Notes: generated by a model from the letters alone, not told the origin. 64,000 bases of DNA from Methylophaga sp. (GCA_002706095.1 PAJP01000016.1:62001-126000); one strand, 5' to 3'; shown: positions 41,223-50,784, counted from the first letter of the stretch. Made by a program: numbers and translations.

Positions 41223-42159
41223 TTCGCATTGGTCGCGTGTGGCCGAGTCCGGGACGGTCATCGGCATGCAGATTCTATTATTTTGTTATCGGGTCTTTGG
41301 TCGATGGGCTTTTCGTCTCTGCTTATTTCCGGTGATGACTTACTATTATTTAACCCGTCGAGAAGCTAGAAAAGCTTCACAACATTATTTATCACGACTA
41401 ACCGAGACCTATCCTGACTTAGGTAGGTTATCGTCATTTAAACACTTTCTTATGTTTGCTGACATTCTGCTGGATAAATTACTGGCATGGATGGGACGTA
41501 TTCAACTCAAAGATGTACGCTTTCATAGTGACGGTCAGTTTGAAGCGGCTATTGAACAAAAGCAGGGCGGTATTATTGTGGTATCCCATCTGGGTAATAC
41601 CGAAGTCTGTAATGCATTGGCACATCAACAGCCGAATTTGAAATTGACCTTGCTGGTCTACACCCAACATGCTGAAAAATTTAATGCCTTAATGAAAAAG
41701 GTAGGCAATACGACACAGGTTAAGATGTATCAAGTGACTGATATGAGCCCGGCCTTTGCCATGATGATGGCTGAACGTGTTGAAGCTGGAGAGTTTCTTG
41801 TTATTGCTGGTGATAGAACACCGGTCACTGGTCAGCAACGAGTCTCTGAAGTCACCTTTTTAGGTGAACAAGCGGCTTTGCCTCAAGGCGCCTTTCTATT
41901 AGCGAGTTTATTAAAGTGTCCGGTCTATCTGATGTTTTGCCTTAAGCAAGACAAGATGTATCACATCTACACAGAGTTATTTTCTGAAAAGTTATCTTTC
42001 ACTCGACAGCAACGGCAGGCTTTATTAACAAATACTGTCCAACAATATGCTGATAGATTGGCTCATTATTGCCATATTGCCCCTCTGCAATGGTTTAATT
42101 TTTATCCGTTTTGGCAAAAAATGACACCACAAACTCAGCAAACTGAGGAGAAACAGTGA
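41212..42159 (+). CDS. LpxL-type acyltransferase of the aryl polyene cluster
   Basis: The 315-residue protein resembles the LpxL/LpxM lauroyl-transferase family: a hydrophobic N-terminus, HLGNTEVC (HxxxxE-like catalytic motif) and VIAGDRTPV. It probably acylates the glyco-lipid anchor of the polyene. I chose ATG at 41212, overlapping the glycosyltransferase stop, instead of an in-frame start 45 bases upstream. Confidence 0.82.
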   Translation: MVNNSHWSRVAESGTVIGMQILLFCYRVFGRWAFRLCLFPVMTYYYLTRREARKASQHYLSRLTETYPDLGRLSSFKHFLMFADILLDKLLAWMGRIQLKDVRFHSDGQFEAAIEQKQGGIIVVSHLGNTEVCNALAHQQPNLKLTLLVYTQHAEKFNALMKKVGNTTQVKMYQVTDMSPAFAMMMAERVEAGEFLVIAGDRTPVTGQQRVSEVTFLGEQAALPQGAFLLASLLKCPVYLMFCLKQDKMYHIYTELFSEKLSFTRQQRQALLTNTVQQYADRLAHYCHIAPLQWFNFYPFWQKMTPQTQQTEEKQ

Positions 42160-42563
42160 TTCAGGTAGAAACGATTATTGAAGTCCCTTTTCACGATGTT
42201 GATGTGATGCGCGTTGCCTGGCACGGTCATTATGTGAAATATTTTGAAATTGCTCGCTGTGCCTTATTGGATAAAATTGAATATAACTATCCGGAAATGG
42301 AACAGTCAGGGTATGCCTGGCCTGTGATTGATTTACGTATTCGTTATGCACACCCACTAAAGTTTCAACAAAAAGTGAAGGTGATAGCAACGCTGGTGGA
42401 GTGGGAGAATCGTCTGAAAATAAACTATCAGATTGATGACTTGGTTACAGGGCAAAGACTGACCAAAGGCTATACCGTACAAGTCGCCGTGGATATGTCA
42501 AATAATGAAATGTTATTTGTCTCACCCGCTATTTTATTTGAAAAAATTGGGGTGACAGCATGA
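42156..42563 (+). CDS. apeK: Hotdog thioesterase of the aryl polyene cluster
   Basis: The 135 residues match the YbgC/4-hydroxybenzoyl-CoA thioesterase family: DVDVMRVAWHGHYVKYFEIAR has the D-x-x-x-x-V-W-H-G-Y/H active-site region. It likely releases acyl chains from carrier proteins or edits stalled ones. The start is GTG at 42156, overlapping the upstream stop. Confidence 0.85.
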   Translation: MIQVETIIEVPFHDVDVMRVAWHGHYVKYFEIARCALLDKIEYNYPEMEQSGYAWPVIDLRIRYAHPLKFQQKVKVIATLVEWENRLKINYQIDDLVTGQRLTKGYTVQVAVDMSNNEMLFVSPAILFEKIGVTA

Positions 42564-43126
42564 TCAGACTCTCTATGCTCATGATGCTGTTCATTAGTTT
42601 TTCCGCACAGGCAGAATTATCTTACGACTTACTTGCCAAACTCACAGATTCTCCAGCCTCTCTTCAGGGGCGGTTCGAGCAACAGAAGCAGATTGTCGAG
42701 TTTGATACTACCTTAACGTCCCAAGGGAGATTTGAATACCAACGTCATCAGTTCATCCATTGGATGACTGAAACACCGATAGAAAATGAACTGACAATGA
42801 CACCTGATGATATTGTCAGCCGTCAGGGAAATAATGAAATTTTGCATATCAAAACGGATAAAAATCCCTCAGTTCAGATCCTGAGTAACATCTTTTTTGC
42901 TGTGTTAACCGCGCAATGGCACGACTTAGCCGAGTTTTTCTATGCCAATGGTGAACAGCATGGTGAGCAGTGGCATGTGACCTTAACGCCCAAAAAACAG
43001 ACCTTAAAACAAGTTGTCAGCAGTGTGGAGTTATCAGGAGATAAATGGCTTAGAGAAGTCACATTGAACGAACATAATGGTGATAAAACACATATTACAT
43101 TTAGTGAATTATCGCAGTCGCACTGA
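42560..43126 (+). CDS. apeL: LolA-like carrier protein of the aryl polyene cluster
   Basis: The 188 residues start with a signal peptide (MIRLSMLMMLFISFSAQA|E). The rest resembles LolA: LQGRFEQQKQIVEFDTTLTSQGRFEYQRHQFIHWMTETP. This is a second LolA-type protein in the window; the housekeeping lolA is at 10975. In this cluster it may carry the lipid-linked polyene across the periplasm. Confidence 0.8.
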   Translation: MIRLSMLMMLFISFSAQAELSYDLLAKLTDSPASLQGRFEQQKQIVEFDTTLTSQGRFEYQRHQFIHWMTETPIENELTMTPDDIVSRQGNNEILHIKTDKNPSVQILSNIFFAVLTAQWHDLAEFFYANGEQHGEQWHVTLTPKKQTLKQVVSSVELSGDKWLREVTLNEHNGDKTHITFSELSQSH

Positions 43127-45444
43127 TGAACAATTTCTTTAAATTCTTGGCATGGGTTTGGCTACTTGTTGTCCTACTGCTAATAGGTATTACAGCCTCT
43201 AATCGGCCAGTATTAGATACCAGTATGATGAGTCTGTTGCCACAATCTGAGCAGCAGCCTCTCGTTAAAGCCGCTTCTGAGCAGATGGGACGGCAGTTTT
43301 CTCAGCGACTACTTATTCTGGTGACAGCATCGGATAAAGAAATCAGACAAGCGTCTTCGACAGCTCTGGCGGATTCTCTTCGTGCATTGCCACAAGTCAG
43401 TTCTGTGCTGTCACAATTTGAAGCTTCCACGCTCACACAGTATCAACAGACGCTTTACCCTTATCGTTATGGTTTGCTGACAGATGAGTTAGTCACACTT
43501 ATTGATACTGACAAAAGCGATATCGTTAAACAACGAGCATTGTCACGCATTTTGAATCCCGTGAGTCTTGGTGGACATTCGCTGGTTGATGACCCTTTTG
43601 GTCTGATGTCATCGTGGTTAGAGCAGTTGGAATCACCCATTAATGTCACTTCAGAAGATGATTATCTAAAGCTCAGAGGAAAAAATGATACCTATCTCGT
43701 GATAGTGAATTTAGCGGATGATGCTTTTTCAATGGCAACGCAGAAAGCGGTTTTAGGTGTTTATCAGCAGCAAAAAGACAAGCTGGAAGATAAAGGTGTC
43801 TCGCTGCAGCTCTCTGGCTTACTGGTTCATGCCGATGCTGGTGCCAAGCAAGCACAAAAAGAAATGTCGACGATAGGTATCGGTTCGCTGCTCGGCATTG
43901 TGCTGCTGATGTGGTGGGTTTTTAAACGATTTTATAGTGTCACTTTATTATTACTCCCTGTCTTTATTGGCTTAATCGTGGCCTCATCTGTAGCGTTTTT
44001 GATGTTTGAACGCGTACATATCGTGACGTTTGCCTTTGGAGCTGGCTTAATCGGTGTGGCGATTGATTATGCCCTGCATTTTTTATGTGAACGACAACAA
44101 CGGCGAGATGTTATATCGCATATCTTGCCAGGGTTAGCATTAGGTCTACTTTCAAGTGTTTTGGCGTATGCTGCTCAAGCGATTACCCCTTTCCCAGGGC
44201 TGCGACAGATGGCACTTTTTTCTATTGTCGGACTAATTTCAGCCTGGTTAACAGTCGTATTATGGTTGCCATTAATGACAAGACGCTTGCCGATCACGAC
44301 GCCACGATTAAGTGATAGGATTTATCGTTGGCAACAACAGCTACCAAGTGTTGGGCAGAGTCTCTCTGTCCGTATTCTCTTAATTTTCCTTACTATTGCC
44401 GCTGCAATCAGTGTGTTTTATGGCGAAACAGAAGATGATATCCGGCTATTACAAACATCTCCCCCTGAGTTGCTAGCTCAAGAGCAATATGTCCAACACG
44501 CTTTAGGTCTTAACAGTAGTACACAGTTTTTGTTAAACCCCTGCGAGCAAATAGAACTCTGTCTACAACAAGAAGAGCAACTCAAACCCGTATTAGAAAG
44601 GCTACAGCAACAAGGTCAAATTTCTCATTACCGCATGCTTTCGGAATCGGTGCCATCGAAGAAAACACAGACTAATAATAGTCAACGAGTGGCACGCTTA
44701 TACCAGCAAGAATTGAGTTCGCTATATAAATTGCTGAACGCTTCCGAGCAGATGACTGGGCAAGCTTGGCATAAACTTGATAATGACAAACTGAACCGCT
44801 TAACACCTGACAGAAAAGATGAGCAGGGGGGATTACTGTCCTCACCGATTATTGAGTCAGAACAAGCCGGTTTAGCGACAGTTATCAGTCTCGCCTCCTC
44901 GAACTCATTATCAGCACAGGCATTAGTGCAGTTACAAGCGACGGTGCCAAAACTGATTTTAGTGGATCAGGTCGATGCCATTTCAAACTTGATGCAGGAT
45001 TATCGACAACAAATTATGTTGTGGATGTGTTTGGCCTATATTGGTGTTTTTGCCATTTTATTTTGGCGCTATAAAAACGCCACTTGGCGAATTATTTTGC
45101 CGCCCATGTTAGCCTCCTTCTTTACGTTAGCGATATTAATGGCTGTGCTACCTGGCGTGAATTTGTTTCATTTTATGGCCTTAATTCTGGTGTTAGGTAT
45201 TGGCATTGATATGGGAATCTTTTTGACAGAAACCTCAGGGGCGACTCAAACCTGGTTAGCGGTCACATTGTCGGTGCTGACAAGTTTAATGGCTTTTGGT
45301 CTATTAGCGTTGAGTCAGACACCAGTATTGATGCATTTTGGTTTGACAGTATTGTTGGGATTGTCATGGGTGTGGATTTTAGCGACCTTTTTTCGTCGTA
45401 TAACTCAAGGAGAGAGTGTTGAAGGCAACACAAAGTCAGTATGA
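43126..45444 (+). CDS. apeM: RND/MMPL-type exporter of the aryl polyene cluster
   Basis: The 772 residues show the MMPL layout: an N-terminal membrane segment, a periplasmic loop, a five- to six-helix block (about 250-420), a second loop and a second helix block (about 620-765). GAGLIGVAIDYALHFLCE and LVLGIGIDMGIFLTETSG are the paired proton-path segments with Asp. It likely exports the polyene lipid. The next gene overlaps its end. Confidence 0.85.
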   Translation: MNNFFKFLAWVWLLVVLLLIGITASNRPVLDTSMMSLLPQSEQQPLVKAASEQMGRQFSQRLLILVTASDKEIRQASSTALADSLRALPQVSSVLSQFEASTLTQYQQTLYPYRYGLLTDELVTLIDTDKSDIVKQRALSRILNPVSLGGHSLVDDPFGLMSSWLEQLESPINVTSEDDYLKLRGKNDTYLVIVNLADDAFSMATQKAVLGVYQQQKDKLEDKGVSLQLSGLLVHADAGAKQAQKEMSTIGIGSLLGIVLLMWWVFKRFYSVTLLLLPVFIGLIVASSVAFLMFERVHIVTFAFGAGLIGVAIDYALHFLCERQQRRDVISHILPGLALGLLSSVLAYAAQAITPFPGLRQMALFSIVGLISAWLTVVLWLPLMTRRLPITTPRLSDRIYRWQQQLPSVGQSLSVRILLIFLTIAAAISVFYGETEDDIRLLQTSPPELLAQEQYVQHALGLNSSTQFLLNPCEQIELCLQQEEQLKPVLERLQQQGQISHYRMLSESVPSKKTQTNNSQRVARLYQQELSSLYKLLNASEQMTGQAWHKLDNDKLNRLTPDRKDEQGGLLSSPIIESEQAGLATVISLASSNSLSAQALVQLQATVPKLILVDQVDAISNLMQDYRQQIMLWMCLAYIGVFAILFWRYKNATWRIILPPMLASFFTLAILMAVLPGVNLFHFMALILVLGIGIDMGIFLTETSGATQTWLAVTLSVLTSLMAFGLLALSQTPVLMHFGLTVLLGLSWVWILATFFRRITQGESVEGNTKSV

Positions 45445-46654
45445 CATTATCGTCATTGGCGCTGGGCCAGCAGGTGCAGTTGTTTCTGCGTTATTAAATC
45501 AGCGTGGTTACCGAGTAGTAGTATTGGAGAAGACGTATTTCCCGCGATTCTCCATTGGTGAAAGTTTGCTGCCGCAGAGTATGCGTTTTCTTGAGCAGGC
45601 CAATATGTTGGATGCCGTTCATGCGGCCGGTTTCCAATTTAAAAATGGCGCCGCCTTCAGCTGTGCAGAACGTTATGAATCATTTGATTTTAACGAGAAG
45701 TTCACTGAGGGGTGGGGGACGACATATCAGGTACAACGCGATAAGTTTGACAAAATTCTGGCTGATACTGCTGAGCAGCAAGGTGTTGAGATTTGTTATG
45801 GGCAGACCGTCACTGCATTTGAATATCACCAGAAAACGGCGTATGTCACCGTAGCGGATGAAGATGGCGATGTCTATAAACTGAGCAGTCAGTTTGTGTT
45901 GGATGCTAGCGGTTATGGGCGTGTATTACCTCGCTTATTAGGCTTGGATAAACCGTCAAACTTTCCATCAAGGACATCGTTGTTTACACACATTGAAGAC
46001 CGAATACAGGATGAAACTTATGATCGCAATAAAATTCTCATTACAGTGCATCCCGACTTCCAAGATGTCTGGTATTGGTTGATACCGTTTAGTAATGGCC
46101 GTTCATCCGTTGGTGTCGTTGCTACACAGGCATTTATTCAGCAACTGGATGGTGAGACTGAGGATAAACTCAAACAGCTCATTAATGAGTCAGGCTGGAT
46201 GGCGACGTTACTAAAACAGGCAAACTTTGATACTCGGGTTGGTGAGCTTACCGGCTATGCCTGTGATGTTTCACAGCTTTATGGGGATGGCTACGCCTTA
46301 TTGGGCAATGCGGGTGAATTTCTGGATCCTGTGTTTTCTTCCGGAGTAACGATAGCACTCAAGTCCTCCAGTTTGGCTGCTTCCGTACTTGATAAGCAGT
46401 TACAGGGGGAAGAAGTGGACTGGCATAACGTCTTTGTTTTGCCGCTACAGCAGGGGATTCATACTTTTAAAGAGTTTGTTGAAGCCTGGTACGATGGCAG
46501 GCTACAGGATGTTATTTTTACCCGAAATAAAAATGCACCTATAAAACGGATGATTAGTTCTATTTTGGCCGGATACGCTTGGGACACGCACAACCCATAC
46601 GTGAAAGATGTGAAGCGGTTAAGTTCTCTGGCAGAGTTATGCAGAAACAGGTAA
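45416..46654 (+). CDS. Flavin-dependent halogenase/monooxygenase-family protein
   Basis: This 412-residue FAD protein has the Rossmann motif GAGPAGAVVSALL at residue 15 onward and FPRFSIGESLLP at 42-53. WYWLIP at 219-224 matches the WxWxIP signature of flavin-dependent halogenases. FQFKNGAAF at 73-81 includes Lys76, in the region where phenol halogenases carry their catalytic Lys (alignment by memory). GNAGEFLDPVFSSGV completes FAD binding. Such enzymes occur in pigment clusters, including the xanthomonadin cluster. Start is GTG 45416 or TTG 45419; the latter is better spaced from AAGGAG. Confidence 0.8.
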   Translation: MLKATQSQYDIIVIGAGPAGAVVSALLNQRGYRVVVLEKTYFPRFSIGESLLPQSMRFLEQANMLDAVHAAGFQFKNGAAFSCAERYESFDFNEKFTEGWGTTYQVQRDKFDKILADTAEQQGVEICYGQTVTAFEYHQKTAYVTVADEDGDVYKLSSQFVLDASGYGRVLPRLLGLDKPSNFPSRTSLFTHIEDRIQDETYDRNKILITVHPDFQDVWYWLIPFSNGRSSVGVVATQAFIQQLDGETEDKLKQLINESGWMATLLKQANFDTRVGELTGYACDVSQLYGDGYALLGNAGEFLDPVFSSGVTIALKSSSLAASVLDKQLQGEEVDWHNVFVLPLQQGIHTFKEFVEAWYDGRLQDVIFTRNKNAPIKRMISSILAGYAWDTHNPYVKDVKRLSSLAELCRNR

Positions 46655-47187
46655 TGCCGCGCATCCTATTCTTAGGCCTCCTATTTTTTACGCTGACAGC
46701 GTGTAGTCTGTTTCGGCCATTACTGATGCCAGAAAATACGTTGTTATTATTATCACCCGCTGAGGGACCAAAGGCGGGACTGATGAAACAAAAAGTCACC
46801 GTGATTCAAGATAAGCAGCCACAGTCGTTTATTGCCTTGAGTCGGTTTACAACGTTGGATTTTCGTGTGGCTGTGATAACACCAACTGGCCAGACTCTGC
46901 TGAAAATGAACTATGACGGTAACCATTTTCAAGCGACTAATCTGACGGATATGACATTACCTCTCGAAGAAGTGATGTCTGTTATGCAATTTGCGTTGTG
47001 GCCAGAAAAAACGGTGCACAAGTATTATAATGAACGGTTGAATTGGCAAGTTGAACTTACTACGAATTATCGCCGTTTATATAAAGGTAATACACTTATC
47101 CTTGACGTAAGGATGTCTGATGATAACGTTGATATTCACCATAAACAGCATCATTACCGTGTGATGATTTCGCCCTTACAGAGTTGA
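46639..47187 (+). CDS. apeN: DUF3261-type lipoprotein of the aryl polyene cluster
   Basis: The product starts with a lipoprotein signal, with lipobox LTAC at the end of MPRILFLGLLFFTLTAC. The mature part has no catalytic motif and resembles the DUF3261 lipoproteins found in aryl polyene clusters. ATG at 46639 or 46654 may be used; the first overlaps the flavoprotein gene by 16 bases and the second shares its stop (TAATG). It is probably an outer-membrane lipoprotein for pigment insertion. Confidence 0.78.
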   Translation: MQKQVMPRILFLGLLFFTLTACSLFRPLLMPENTLLLLSPAEGPKAGLMKQKVTVIQDKQPQSFIALSRFTTLDFRVAVITPTGQTLLKMNYDGNHFQATNLTDMTLPLEEVMSVMQFALWPEKTVHKYYNERLNWQVELTTNYRRLYKGNTLILDVRMSDDNVDIHHKQHHYRVMISPLQS

Positions 47188-47194
47188 TAACAGT

Positions 47195-48376
47195 GTGACT
47201 GATAAAAAAAATGTTTACCTGAATCAGGTAGGGGTAGTGTGTGCTGCCGGACACAATATACTGGAACTTAAGTGTGGACTTGAGGCTGAACCAAACGATC
47301 TCATGACCCTGTCTGGTGCCTATGGTACAGAGCCTGTGCCTGTCGCTATGTGTCAACAAGTATTACCTGATATTCCAATGGAAGAGGCATGCTGGCAAAG
47401 TCGAAATAACCAACTGGCTTTGGCGGTATATCATCAGATTCAGGAAAGGGTTGATGAGGCCATAAAAAACTATGGTGCTGAGCGAGTCGGTGTGGTGATT
47501 GGAACCAGTACATCGGGTATTTCTGATGCTGAGAACGCTATCCAGTCTTATGTCGAAGGAAATGGCTTACCTGAAAACTATCATTACAGGATTCAGGAAA
47601 TGGCCAATACGGCCGAGTTCATTGCAACACTATCTGGCGCTTTAGGTCCGGTCTATGCTGTATCTACAGCCTGTTCATCAGGTGCCAAAGCCTTGGCTTC
47701 AGCCAAGAGGCTTATTACTGCCGGGCTTTGTGATGTGGTTATTGCGGGTGGTGTCGACACACTGTGTAAGCTCACTCTACAAGGCTTTTCAGCATTGGAA
47801 GCGGTCAGCAAATCGATTTGTAACCCATTTAGTCAGAATAGAAATGGCATCAATATTGGGGAGGCTGGTGCGTTGTTTATTGTCTCTGCTAATCCTGAAG
47901 GTGTTAAGTTATCAGGTGTTGGTGAAAGTAGTGATGCCCACCATATTTCTGCCCCAGAACCAGAAGGAACTGGAGCCGAACGAGCCATGAGAATGGCATT
48001 GGCTGATGCTGGTCTGAAAGCTGATGACATTGATTATGTGAATCTACATGGCACAGCGACGCCGTTGAATGATCAAATGGAGTCGCGAGCTGTTAGTCGT
48101 GTTTTTCCTGCATCGGTTTTATGTAGCTCTACCAAGCCCATGACAGGACATACACTAGGTGCTGCGGGTGCAGTAGAAGCGGCTATTTGCTGGCTAACCT
48201 TAATGGACAATGCTGTGTTGCCAGTTCATCACTGGGATGGCAATGCTGATCCTGAATTGCCAGAACTGAATTTTGTGACGCGTCAGCACACATCAACACC
48301 TGTACGACGCGTATTAAGCAATTCCTTTGCTTTTGGCGGTAATAATGTGGCCTTAGTGATGGAACGAGCAGAATGA
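47195..48376 (+). CDS. apeO: Aryl polyene ketosynthase (KS)
   Basis: The 393-residue ketosynthase has a full active site: Cys in STACSSGAKAL near residue 156, His in NLHGTATPLND near 285, and STKPMTGHTLGAAGA with the second His near 320. In characterised systems ApeO forms a heterodimer with the chain-length factor ApeC. The start is GTG at 47195. It overlaps the dehydratase gene by 4 bases. Confidence 0.88.
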   Translation: MTDKKNVYLNQVGVVCAAGHNILELKCGLEAEPNDLMTLSGAYGTEPVPVAMCQQVLPDIPMEEACWQSRNNQLALAVYHQIQERVDEAIKNYGAERVGVVIGTSTSGISDAENAIQSYVEGNGLPENYHYRIQEMANTAEFIATLSGALGPVYAVSTACSSGAKALASAKRLITAGLCDVVIAGGVDTLCKLTLQGFSALEAVSKSICNPFSQNRNGINIGEAGALFIVSANPEGVKLSGVGESSDAHHISAPEPEGTGAERAMRMALADAGLKADDIDYVNLHGTATPLNDQMESRAVSRVFPASVLCSSTKPMTGHTLGAAGAVEAAICWLTLMDNAVLPVHHWDGNADPELPELNFVTRQHTSTPVRRVLSNSFAFGGNNVALVMERAE

Positions 48377-48825
48377 GTATTGAGTATTCTGTAGACGAAC
48401 TTGTACCCCATTCAGGCACCATGTCATTGTTAAGTCGTGTGACAGCCTATGGCGATGACTGGTTGGAAGCGGAGGTCGATATCTCCTCAGCCACGTTATT
48501 TGCAGAGGAACAGGGCGTGCCGGCATGGGTTGGTTTGGAATACCTTGCTCAAGCCATCGCGGCTTTTTCAGGTGTGCAGGAAAGAAAACAAAATCAGCCA
48601 CCCAAGCTTGGGTTTCTACTCGGCACACGGCGTTATGAATCGAACGTGCCATGGTTTGCTACTGGACTGACGTTAACGGTGAGAGTCGAGCGAGACATGG
48701 TGGCTGAAAATGGATTACATGTATTTAAAGGCATGTTGACGGCATTCAATGTGGAAGCCACAGCGAATTTAAATGTATTTCAACCAGACGATGCCAGTCA
48801 GTTTATTAAGGAAGCAAAACAATGA
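48373..48825 (+). CDS. apeP: Hotdog dehydratase of the aryl polyene cluster
   Basis: The 150-residue protein has the hotdog-fold dehydratase pattern, with HSGTMSLLSRV near the start and PAWVGLEYLAQAIAAFSGV in the middle. It should remove water from 3-hydroxyacyl-carrier intermediates, together with the dehydratase domain fused to the ligase. It overlaps both neighbours by 4 bases. Confidence 0.83.
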   Translation: MSIEYSVDELVPHSGTMSLLSRVTAYGDDWLEAEVDISSATLFAEEQGVPAWVGLEYLAQAIAAFSGVQERKQNQPPKLGFLLGTRRYESNVPWFATGLTLTVRVERDMVAENGLHVFKGMLTAFNVEATANLNVFQPDDASQFIKEAKQ

Positions 48826-49547
48826 GCGAAACCATATTAGTAACAGGCTCAAGCCGAGGTATCGGCCGCGCTGTTGCGATTAAGCTTGCGAATGATGGCT
48901 ATGACATCGTGCTGCATTGCCGTAGCAAGCGGACTGAGGCTGAAGCCGTGGCTGAAGAGGTTAAAGCCCTTGGTCGGCAGGTTCGCATATTACAGTTTGA
49001 TATTGCTGATAGAAAGCAATGCCAGGCAGTGCTTGAAGCGGATGTTGAAGAACATGGTGCGTATTATGGTGTGGTTTGTAATGCTGGCCTTGCGCGAGAC
49101 AATGCTTTTCCTGCTATGCCTGGTGAAGAGTGGGATCTGGTATTAAGAACGAACCTTGATGGTTTTTATAATGTATTACAGCCACTCACCATGCCGATGG
49201 TGAGAAGACGTAAACCCGGTCGGATTGTCACTATGTCATCCGTTTCTGGCGTGGCTGGTAATCGTGGACAGGTTAATTATAGTGCTGCCAAAGCCGGTAT
49301 TATCGGTGCGACCAAAGCCCTCGCTATTGAATTAGCTAAACGTAAAATCACAGTGAACTGTGTCGCGCCGGGGTTAATTGATACAGAGATGACAGAAGAT
49401 GTTTTCATGGATGAAGCGATGAAACTAATACCGATGCAACGTGTTGGTAAAGTCGAAGAAGTCGCAGCGACGGTGAGTTTTTTAATGTCAGAAGGTGCTG
49501 CCTATATTACGCGCCAAGTCATTTCAGTGAATGGTGGAATGGTCTGA
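48822..49547 (+). CDS. apeQ: 3-oxoacyl-ACP ketoreductase (FabG-like) of the aryl polyene cluster
   Basis: This 241-residue short-chain dehydrogenase has the cofactor motif TGSSRGIGRAVA and the catalytic Ser and YxxxK in MSSVSGVAGNRGQVNYSAAK. It reduces 3-keto groups in each elongation cycle, probably with NADPH (Arg after TGSS). It shares its last base with the next start. Confidence 0.9.
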   Translation: MSETILVTGSSRGIGRAVAIKLANDGYDIVLHCRSKRTEAEAVAEEVKALGRQVRILQFDIADRKQCQAVLEADVEEHGAYYGVVCNAGLARDNAFPAMPGEEWDLVLRTNLDGFYNVLQPLTMPMVRRRKPGRIVTMSSVSGVAGNRGQVNYSAAKAGIIGATKALAIELAKRKITVNCVAPGLIDTEMTEDVFMDEAMKLIPMQRVGKVEEVAATVSFLMSEGAAYITRQVISVNGGMV

Positions 49548-50773
49548 TGAAACGCGTAGTTGTAACAGGCGTAGCGGGTTTTTCGCCTATAGGAAATGAT
49601 TGGGCCACTATTCGCCATCACCTGGAAACGATGACAACGGGGATTTGCCGCATTGATGAGTGGGATAAATATGCTGAGTTAAATACGCGCCTTGGTGCAC
49701 CGGTACGAGACTTCGAAATGCCTGCGCATTATAAGCGTAAGGATTTACGCAGTATGGGGCGAGTGGCTAAATTAGCCGTTTTGAGTACCGAGCTCGCACT
49801 AGAGAAGGCTGGTCTTCTTAAAGATCCTATTCTTCATAGTGGTGAGGTTGGTGTGGCATATGGCTCTTCGGCTGGTGATACCGGTGCTGTCGCCGATTTT
49901 GGCAATATGCTATTGAATCACTCATGCGAAGGACTGAATGCAAACTCCTATATTAAAATGATGGCGCATACCTCTCCCGTGAATATCGGTATCTATTTTG
50001 GTTTGCGAGGTCGTGTATTAACAACATCAAGTGCCTGTACTTCTGGGAGTCAGGCCATTGGCTATGCTTATGAAGCCATCAAAGCCGGCCAACAGACAAT
50101 TATGATTGCGGGTGGCTGTGAGGCGTTATGTGCTACTGAGGCCGCAGTCTTTGACACTTTATATGCCACCAGTATTAAGAATGATACACCGCATTTATCT
50201 CCCAGACCTTTTGATAAAGACAGAGATGGTCTGGTAATTGGCGAAGGTGCCTGTACCTTGATTTTAGAAGAGCTGGAACATGCACAAGCCAGAGGTGCGA
50301 CTATTTATGCTGAGCTGATTGGTTTCGGCACAAATTCGGATGGCAGTCATGTGACTCAGCCTTCAGCTGCTACCATGCAAAAGGCCATAGAATTAGCGCT
50401 ACAAGATGCCGCTATTGAGCCTGAAAATATTGGCTATATCAGTGCTCATGGAACGGCTACCGATCGTGGAGACATTGCTGAAACCACGGCAACCGAAGCC
50501 GTGTTTGGTTCCAGTACGCCGATAAGCTCATTTAAAAGTTATACTGGTCATACATTAGGTGCGTGTGGTGCATTAGAAGCCTGGGTCGCTATTGAAATGA
50601 TGAACAGTGATTGGTTTCATGCGACGGCAAATCTGGATGAAGTCGATCCCGATTGTGGCACGCTGGATTACATCATGAATGCTCCCAGGCAAATTCATAC
50701 CGATTATGTGATGTCTAATAACTTTGCATTTGGCGGTATTAACACGTCACTTATTTTTCAACGATGGAACTAA
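49547..50773 (+). CDS. apeR: Second ketosynthase of the aryl polyene cluster (KS)
   Basis: This 408-residue FabF-like ketosynthase has active-site Cys in TSSACTSGSQAIGYA, His in SAHGTATDRGD and SYTGHTLGACGALE. In the known pathway ApeR is the separate ketosynthase thought to begin the chain. Its GAC in the final His motif is less common than the usual GAAGA. It is the last gene that clearly belongs to the cluster. Confidence 0.87.
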   Translation: MKRVVVTGVAGFSPIGNDWATIRHHLETMTTGICRIDEWDKYAELNTRLGAPVRDFEMPAHYKRKDLRSMGRVAKLAVLSTELALEKAGLLKDPILHSGEVGVAYGSSAGDTGAVADFGNMLLNHSCEGLNANSYIKMMAHTSPVNIGIYFGLRGRVLTTSSACTSGSQAIGYAYEAIKAGQQTIMIAGGCEALCATEAAVFDTLYATSIKNDTPHLSPRPFDKDRDGLVIGEGACTLILEELEHAQARGATIYAELIGFGTNSDGSHVTQPSAATMQKAIELALQDAAIEPENIGYISAHGTATDRGDIAETTATEAVFGSSTPISSFKSYTGHTLGACGALEAWVAIEMMNSDWFHATANLDEVDPDCGTLDYIMNAPRQIHTDYVMSNNFAFGGINTSLIFQRWN

Positions 50774-50784
50774 AAGGATAACTC

